The position numbers and the translations under genes were made by a program. 12,012 bases of DNA from Parachlamydiales bacterium (GTDB lineage Bacteria > Chlamydiota > Chlamydiia > Chlamydiales > Rhabdochlamydiaceae): contig JAGVJV010000048.1 of NCBI GenBank assembly GCA_020050965.1, positions 1-12,012 on the forward strand. Reading direction: 5' to 3'. Below, in pieces: positions 7,678 to 12,012 of the stretch. Position 1 is the first letter of the stretch, and the number at the start of each line of letters is the position of its first letter. The notes beneath the pieces are model-generated. The model was not told the DNA's origin, searched no databases, and was given only the letters and a program-made list of their open reading frames with translations.

Positions 7678-8391
7678 TTATAATGTATTCACACTGACTT
7701 CTATTAAGAGCACCTTCGATGCCTCTTTGGCCATGATCTCCACAGGGTCGATCTGGGTGATTTGGGCAGAATCTCCCGCTTTTAATGCTTGATCCCCAAT
7801 GCCAATTTTTCCCTCGATCACAAACAGGTGCTCCCCATGTTTGCGAGAGCGGGGCGTATGCTTGAGTGTAATTCCTTCGTCGAGATGGCTGAGATAGAAG
7901 GTCGCATCTTGGTGAATGAAGAGGGCTGTGGTGCTCGGGGTTCCGGAAACAATCGGATAGAGGGTGTTTTTAAAGTCTTCGGGGTTGAAGGTTTTCTGTT
8001 CGTAGCCAGGTTCGAGTCCACGCCGCTCTGGATAGACCCAGATCTGGAAGAAATGCACTTTTTCATCTTTTGAGGGGTTCATTTCGGAATGTTTGATCCC
8101 ACTGCCTGCTGTCATCCTTTGGACGTCATTAAGTTTAATTTGGCCGTGGGTGCCGATGCTGTCTTTGTGCTCGAGCGTACCTTCTAGGACGAGGGTGATG
8201 ATCTCCATGTTGTCATGAGCATGCAATCCAAACCCATTCCCAGGCTTGACAATGTCGTCATTGAAGACCCGCAGGGTACCGAAATTGAGCCTGTCTAAAT
8301 TGTAATAACTCCCAAAGGCGAAGGTATGACGGCTTGTCAGCCATGTATTTTGAGTCAGCCCTCGCTCTTCGGATAGAATTTTCTTAAACAT
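7678..8391 (-). CDS. Pirin-family bicupin protein (YhhW-like, possible quercetin 2,3-dioxygenase)
   Basis: The 237 residues match the short bacterial pirins typified by E. coli YhhW, cytoplasmic bicupins with one metal site in the N-terminal cupin. The expected ligands are visible: His57 and His59 in GLHAHDNMEI, and His101 and Glu103 in GIKHSE. The pirin signature around GFGLHAHDNME and the HFFQIWVYP strand are also present. Some members oxidise quercetin in vitro, but the physiological substrate is generally unknown and cannot be told from sequence. The ATG lies inside the last codons of gnd (8-base ATGTTTAA overlap) and has no clear Shine-Dalgarno sequence of its own, which points to translational coupling with gnd. 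The 54-residue frame follows 6 bases downstream. Confidence 0.93.
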   Translation of the reverse strand: MFKKILSEERGLTQNTWLTSRHTFAFGSYYNLDRLNFGTLRVFNDDIVKPGNGFGLHAHDNMEIITLVLEGTLEHKDSIGTHGQIKLNDVQRMTAGSGIKHSEMNPSKDEKVHFFQIWVYPERRGLEPGYEQKTFNPEDFKNTLYPIVSGTPSTTALFIHQDATFYLSHLDEGITLKHTPRSRKHGEHLFVIEGKIGIGDQALKAGDSAQITQIDPVEIMAKEASKVLLIEVSVNTL

Positions 8392-9844
8392 TGTAGGAAC
8401 TCGATGTTACGGACCCTCCTGTTCCTGTCCAATTGGTGTGGAAGAACTTGCCTCTTGGCTGATCGACTCTTTCATAGGTATGAGCCCCAAAAAAGTCTCT
8501 CTGCGCTTGCAGCAGGTTGGCTGGCAGTCTTTCGGTTCTATACCCGTCGAAGAATGCGAGCGCTGTGCTAAAGCAGGGCACTGGGATCCCCTCTTCGACC
8601 GCTGTGGCAATGACCCGTCGCCAGCTCTTTTCAGCATTGGTAATTTCTTTTCTAAAGAAGTCGTCGAAGAGCAAATTGTCCAATTTGGGGTCTTTGTCGT
8701 AAGCTTTTTTAATGTCGTTGAGGAAACGGCTGCGGATGATGCATCCTGCTCGCCACATCAGGGCGATTGAGCCATAGTTGAGGTTCCAATTGAACTCTTT
8801 TGCAGCGGCGCGCATCAGCATAAAGCCTTGAGCATAGCTGATGATTTTTGATGCGTAGAGGGCCTGGCGCACATCTTCAATGAACTGTTTTCTATCGCCT
8901 GAGAATTTGATCTGCGGTCCTGGGTAAAGTTTGGACATCTTGACCCGCTCTTCTTTGAGGGAGGAGAGGCAGCGCGCAAAGACGGCTTCGCCAATCAAAG
9001 TCACCGGAAGGCCAAGGTCAAGAGCGCTGATCCCTGTCCATTTTCCTGTCCCTTTTTGCCCAGCTACATCGAGGATCTTGTCGATCGTGGAGGTGCCATC
9101 TTTTTCTTTGTGAGCGAGAATGGCGCTAGTGATCTCGATCAAATAGCTATGGAGCTGCCCTTTATTCCAGTCGGTAAAAATCGATTGCAGCTCTGAGTAA
9201 CTGCATTTGGTCACTGAGGTGAGCAGATGGAACGCTTCGCAAATCAATTGCATGTCGCCATATTCGATTCCGTTGTGGACCATTTTGACGTAGTGGCCGC
9301 TGCCGCCGCTTCCAACCCAATCGCAGCATGGGAGGCCATCTTCCTCCGCTTTGGCGCTAATGCCTTGAAAAATTGGTTTCACATAAGGCCAAGCTTGCTC
9401 GTTACCGCCGGGCATGATAGAGGGACCATGGCGGGCGCCCTCTTCTCCCCCGGAAATACCGGTACCGATGAACAGAATCCCTTTATCGGCGAGCATTTTG
9501 CAGCGCCGCTCGGAATCAGGGTAATGGCTATTGCCGCCGTCGATCACGATATCCCCTTTAGAGAGGTAGGGCAAGCATTCATTAATCAGGTCGTCTACAG
9601 GTGCTCCGGCTTTGACCATGAACATCACTTTGCAGGGCTTTTTAAGCACTTTGAAAAACTCACTGAGCGAATGGGTCCCAATCACTTGGGTATTTTTAGC
9701 AGGTCCTTCCAAGAAATCGTCAACCTTAGAGACGGTTCGGTTGAAGACAGCGACTTTAAACCCATGGTCGTTCATGTTTAAAACTAAATTTTGACCCATC
9801 ACCGCTAGGCCAATTAGGCCAAAATCTGCTGTCTGATCTTTCAT
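8384..9844 (-). CDS. gnd: 6-phosphogluconate dehydrogenase, decarboxylating (NADP-type)
   Basis: This enzyme oxidatively decarboxylates 6-phosphogluconate to ribulose 5-phosphate in the oxidative pentose phosphate pathway, making NADPH in the cytoplasm. The 486 residues are full length. The N-terminal Rossmann motif is GLAVMG (12-17), and NRT (35-37) is the arginine-containing loop typical of NADP-preferring enzymes. The substrate-binding stretch SGGEEGARHGPSIMPGG is at 131-147. The signature GSGHYVKMVHNGIEYGDMQL carries the catalytic pair Lys187 and Glu194, with His190 and Asn191. The C-terminal QRDFFGAHTYER loop is intact. ATG 9844 is preceded by a strong AGAGGAGA ribosome-binding site. The gene overlaps the downstream pirin gene by 8 bases and is divergent from the tRNA-Arg gene. 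Confidence 0.98.
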   Translation of the reverse strand: MKDQTADFGLIGLAVMGQNLVLNMNDHGFKVAVFNRTVSKVDDFLEGPAKNTQVIGTHSLSEFFKVLKKPCKVMFMVKAGAPVDDLINECLPYLSKGDIVIDGGNSHYPDSERRCKMLADKGILFIGTGISGGEEGARHGPSIMPGGNEQAWPYVKPIFQGISAKAEEDGLPCCDWVGSGGSGHYVKMVHNGIEYGDMQLICEAFHLLTSVTKCSYSELQSIFTDWNKGQLHSYLIEITSAILAHKEKDGTSTIDKILDVAGQKGTGKWTGISALDLGLPVTLIGEAVFARCLSSLKEERVKMSKLYPGPQIKFSGDRKQFIEDVRQALYASKIISYAQGFMLMRAAAKEFNWNLNYGSIALMWRAGCIIRSRFLNDIKKAYDKDPKLDNLLFDDFFRKEITNAEKSWRRVIATAVEEGIPVPCFSTALAFFDGYRTERLPANLLQAQRDFFGAHTYERVDQPRGKFFHTNWTGTGGSVTSSSYNV

Positions 9845-9872
9845 TGACTATTCTCCTCTAAAAGTATAAAAT
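9844..9872 (+). promoter_or_regulatory. Predicted promoter of tRNA-Arg, overlapping the gnd start region
   Basis: TTGACT (9844-9849, five of six to -35) is separated by 17 bases from TAAAAT (9867-9872, five of six to -10). Transcription would begin about 7 bases later, a few bases before the tRNA 5' end at 9884, as expected for a tRNA gene. The -35 shares its first base with the gnd ATG on the other strand, and the gnd ribosome-binding site sits in the spacer. Confidence 0.65.
9852..9859 (-). promoter_or_regulatory. Strong Shine-Dalgarno sequence of gnd
   Basis: The minus strand reads AGAGGAGA, seven bases before the gnd ATG at 9844. It is the best match to the anti-Shine-Dalgarno sequence in the window, contrasting with lepA and the pirin gene. 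It fixes the gnd start. Confidence 0.8.
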
Positions 9873-9883
9873 TCTTCCCTTGC

Positions 9884-9957
9884 GTCCCCGTAGCTCAGTT
9901 GGATAGAGCGATAGCCTCCTAAGCTGTAGGTCGCGCGTTCAATTCGCGCCGGGGGCA
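9884..9957 (+). tRNA. tRNA-Arg, anticodon CCU
   Basis: The full cloverleaf can be drawn. The 7-bp acceptor stem (9884-9890 with 9950-9956) contains one G-U pair. The D stem is GCTC/GAGC (9893-9896, 9906-9909). The anticodon stem is ATAGC/GCTGT (9911-9915, 9923-9927), with loop CTCCTAA placing anticodon CCT at 9918-9920. The T stem is GCGCG/CGCGC around the TTCAATT loop (9933-9949), and the discriminator is A9957. It reads AGG codons. The 3' CCA is not encoded (TTT follows), so CCA must be added enzymatically. It lies between divergent gnd and convergent amiA. Confidence 0.96.
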
Positions 9958-9963
9958 TTTGCT

Positions 9964-10035
9964 TTAAGAAGCAATTACAAAACTAGGCTACCTAGCAAAA
10001 TCGCCCTTTTGAGCTAGTTTGCAATTGCCTCTTAA
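9964..10035. terminator. Long imperfect inverted repeat; likely terminator between tRNA-Arg and amiA
   Basis: Bases 9964-9986 are nearly the reverse complement of 10014-10035, with about two mismatches and one bulged base. This gives a stem of roughly 20 pairs with a 27-base loop. The loop contains further short palindromes (CTAGG-cta-CCTAG, overlapping the left arm, and AAAA-tcgccc-TTTT). On the plus strand the stem is followed by a T-rich stretch (from 10037), which suits termination of the tRNA transcript. The right arm includes the amiA stop codon (10032-10034), so amiA mRNA would fold there as well. It could instead be a palindromic repeat element. Confidence 0.6.
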
Positions 10036-10637
10036 GTTTTTGATTTTACATACTTGTCTACACCAAAAGCAATCCCCTTTGCTAATTTATCGAGATATGC
10101 ATGTGTCCCAAGCAGGGCACGCTCTTCGCTGTTGGTGATGAATCCTGCTTCGACCAAAATTGCCGGCATGACAGTTTCTCGGATGACTTGGAAGTTGCCC
10201 GCCTTCACTCCGCGAGAACTGGCTTTTGTCTCCTGGATGATGTTGTCTAAAACTGTCCCAGCCAACTGCCGTGAAAATGTGCGTCGCGATTGCTGTCCTT
10301 TGCCATAGTAGTAGACTTCGATCCCTTTTGCGGCTGGGCTGGCAGCTGAGTTGTAGTGGACGCTGACGAAAATCGAATGGGTCCGTTTATTCGCTCGCAG
10401 AACTCGAGTGCCGAGGGGCAAAAAGACGTCGCGAGCGCGTGTCATCACCACTTTATAGCCGAGCTCTTCCAGATGTTTCTTCGTCAGATAGGAGGTGCGC
10501 AGAGTCAATTGCTTTTCCAAGCAGCTTAAAACTCTAGCCCCTTCATCTTTGCCTCCATGGCCAGGATCGAGGATGATGACCGGTTTTTCAGCAAATGCCA
10601 AGATAGGCAAAAAAATGAGAAATAGTCTTAGCAGCAT
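10032..10637 (-). CDS. amiA: N-acetylmuramoyl-L-alanine amidase (Amidase_3 family, AmiA)
   Basis: This is a zinc amidase that cuts the bond between N-acetylmuramic acid and the stem peptide. The 201 residues begin with a signal peptide (LLRLFLIFLPILAFA, cleavage about after residue 16), so it acts in the periplasm. Catalytic features are DPGHGG (24-29, zinc ligand His27), Glu41, SVHYN (zinc ligand His94) and LVEAGF with catalytic Glu163. The protein is little more than the catalytic domain, with no AMIN domain or LysM repeats. In chlamydiae AmiA has been described as remodelling the small amount of peptidoglycan at the division septum. The ATG overlaps the end of murE by 10 bases and is preceded by AGAGGTGG seven bases away, so murE and amiA are probably co-transcribed and coupled. 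Confidence 0.95.
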   Translation of the reverse strand: MLLRLFLIFLPILAFAEKPVIILDPGHGGKDEGARVLSCLEKQLTLRTSYLTKKHLEELGYKVVMTRARDVFLPLGTRVLRANKRTHSIFVSVHYNSAASPAAKGIEVYYYGKGQQSRRTFSRQLAGTVLDNIIQETKASSRGVKAGNFQVIRETVMPAILVEAGFITNSEERALLGTHAYLDKLAKGIAFGVDKYVKSKT

Positions 10638-12012
10638 TGTCTAGCCACCTCTACATCGTCGAAGGGGATCACTTGATGGGCAAAAATTTGCTCTTTTTCA
10701 TGCCCTTTGCCGGCAATGAGCAAAATATCGTCTTTGGTTGTCTGCTGCACCGCCCTTTGGATCGCTTTTGCCCGGTCCACTTCGGCGCTCACGGGATAAT
10801 GAGGAGTAAAACCTTTCAGCACTTGCTGAATGATTGCATGCGGATCTTCGCTGCGCGGGTTATCGCTTGTGACGATTGCCATATCGGATAAACGACAGAC
10901 GGCACGTCCCATTTTCTCCCGCTTTTGTTTGTCCCGATCTCCGCCGCAGCCAAAGACAGTGATGAGCTTCCCTTTCTTTAATGGTTGAAGGGTCTCGAGC
11001 ACGCGGATGAGAGCATCGTCGGTATGGGCGTAATCGACAAAAATATTTAGCCCTAGCCGATTCTTCACTCGCTCGAGCCTTCCGGCCACTCCCTTGAAGG
11101 TTTTGATGCCTGCTAAGCATTGCTCTAAAGATAGATCTGAGCACAGGCCTACGGCAATTGAAGCAAGAATGTTGTAGACGTTGAATTTGCCGATCAGCTG
11201 CGATTTGCAGTGAACCTCTTGTCCTTGGAAGCAGGCGGTAAACTGGATCCCTTTGTCTGTAAGCTTGAGATCTTTTGCCTTTAGGTCTGCAGGCTGCTCG
11301 ATCCCGTAGGTCAGACGGTTAGCTTTCGTTTTGAATTGAACGGGATCATCGGCATTAAAAATGGCCCATTTATCGGCAGCAAGCCCCAAAAAGAGCTTTT
11401 CTTTTGCGCGCCGGTAACTCTCCATATCCCCATGATAGTCCAAATGATCCTGGGTCAAATTGGTGAAGAGGGCGATGTCAAATTCGATCTCCCCTACCCG
11501 ATTTTGACAGAGCGCATGAGAAGAGACCTCCATCACGGCAGCTTTGCACCCTTCGTTCACCATCTCTTTGAGCAGTTTGTGGTTGGTAAGGACATCGGGG
11601 GTGGTCATGTTCGCTGGAAAATGTGAATCGCCAATGATCCATTCAACAGTGCCGATCACCCCCGTCTTTAAACTTAAGAGATGTTTGATCAAAAAACTGC
11701 AGGTGGTTTTGCCGTTGGTCCCTGTAATCCCGATCATTTTCAAAGCCGAAGAGGGGTATTGGTAATAGGCGGCGGCCAATTTCGCTTCGATTGCTGCCAC
11801 ATCGGGGTGGATCAGCTGGACAACGGATAAAAAAGGGTCATAGAGATCGGTCAAAATAGCGACCGCCCCCGCAGCAACTGCTTCGGGTATGAATTTGGTC
11901 CCATCGACTTTCAGCCCTTTTTTTGCGATGAAGAGATTGCCTGGAGAGACAAATTTCGAATTGGCGCATAGGCCGGTGATCTCGATCTCTCGCGAGCCGC
12001 GAACTTCTATAT
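10628..12012 (-). CDS. murE: UDP-N-acetylmuramoyl-tripeptide synthetase, meso-diaminopimelate-adding (5' end outside window)
   Basis: MurE adds the third stem-peptide amino acid to UDP-MurNAc-L-Ala-D-Glu in the cytoplasm. The frame is open to the right edge (460 full residues in the window), and the N-terminal Mur-ligase domain is recognisable (EITGLCANSKFVSPGNLFIA near 11920-11983), so only about 20-30 residues are missing. Visible motifs are the ATP-binding GITGTNGKTT (about 11700-11731), the lysine in SYRRAKEKLF that is normally carbamylated, and NVYNILAS. DNPRSEDP (DNPR at 10853-10864) is the motif that marks meso-diaminopimelate specificity. GKGHE is near the C-terminus. One conserved position differs: YAHTPDAL of the family reads YAHTDDAL here. 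The gene is followed by amiA with a 10-base overlap. Confidence 0.97.
   Translation of the reverse strand, partial: IEVRGSREIEITGLCANSKFVSPGNLFIAKKGLKVDGTKFIPEAVAAGAVAILTDLYDPFLSVVQLIHPDVAAIEAKLAAAYYQYPSSALKMIGITGTNGKTTCSFLIKHLLSLKTGVIGTVEWIIGDSHFPANMTTPDVLTNHKLLKEMVNEGCKAAVMEVSSHALCQNRVGEIEFDIALFTNLTQDHLDYHGDMESYRRAKEKLFLGLAADKWAIFNADDPVQFKTKANRLTYGIEQPADLKAKDLKLTDKGIQFTACFQGQEVHCKSQLIGKFNVYNILASIAVGLCSDLSLEQCLAGIKTFKGVAGRLERVKNRLGLNIFVDYAHTDDALIRVLETLQPLKKGKLITVFGCGGDRDKQKREKMGRAVCRLSDMAIVTSDNPRSEDPHAIIQQVLKGFTPHYPVSAEVDRAKAIQRAVQQTTKDDILLIAGKGHEKEQIFAHQVIPFDDVEVARQCC

Noticed and set aside
9227..9781. Plus-strand open frame of 184 codons antisense to gnd
   Set aside because: It lies wholly inside the well-conserved gnd coding sequence, shows no recognisable domain and is explained as a shadow of gnd codon usage.
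9884..10035. tRNA-Arg as a phage or island attachment site
   Set aside because: No integrase gene and no direct repeat of the tRNA 3' end are visible in the window; the flanking genes are housekeeping genes.
10628..11854. A shorter MurE starting at TTG 11854
   Set aside because: The frame continues upstream with recognisable MurE N-terminal domain sequence to the window edge, so this TTG is an internal leucine codon.

Overview
The window looks like a piece of the chromosome of a chlamydia-like bacterium (phylum Chlamydiae, probably an environmental or amoeba-associated lineage rather than Chlamydia itself). The reasons are a minimal AmiA-type amidase directly behind murE, lepA and gnd close together, weak or absent Shine-Dalgarno sequences on several genes, a tRNA gene without encoded CCA, and a eukaryote-like ubiquitin-specific protease next to a very large helical exported-type protein. 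This assignment is inferred from gene content; no marker was searched.

Layout from left to right. Positions 1-3612 (+) hold one continuous reading frame, already open at the left edge, for a protein of at least 1,203 residues. It has a signal-peptide-like segment, hydrophobic stretches and long coiled coils. It converges, with an 11-base gap, on lepA (3624-5429, -), which encodes the ribosomal back-translocase GTPase EF4. A 93-base divergent intergenic region separates lepA from a 668-residue protein (5523-7529, +). That protein carries an N-terminal membrane region followed by two tandem copies of a USP (peptidase C19) fold, each with a Cys box and a His box at matching spacing. It is the most interesting gene in the window.

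The minus strand then carries gnd (6-phosphogluconate dehydrogenase), a pirin-family gene overlapping it by 8 bases, and a 54-codon single-membrane-segment frame 6 bases further on. The last of these runs into the 3' end of the USP gene. A tRNA-Arg(CCU) on the plus strand is divergent from gnd. Its predicted promoter is interleaved with the gnd start codon and ribosome-binding site. A long imperfect inverted repeat lies between the tRNA and the convergent amiA stop codon. The right end is murE-amiA (-), overlapping by 10 bases; murE runs off the right edge.

The housekeeping genes cover translation (lepA, tRNA), the pentose phosphate pathway (gnd) and peptidoglycan precursor synthesis and remodelling (murE, amiA). 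The two plus-strand protein genes look like accessory genes for interaction with a eukaryotic host. No insertion sequences, CRISPR arrays, phage genes or rRNA are visible.
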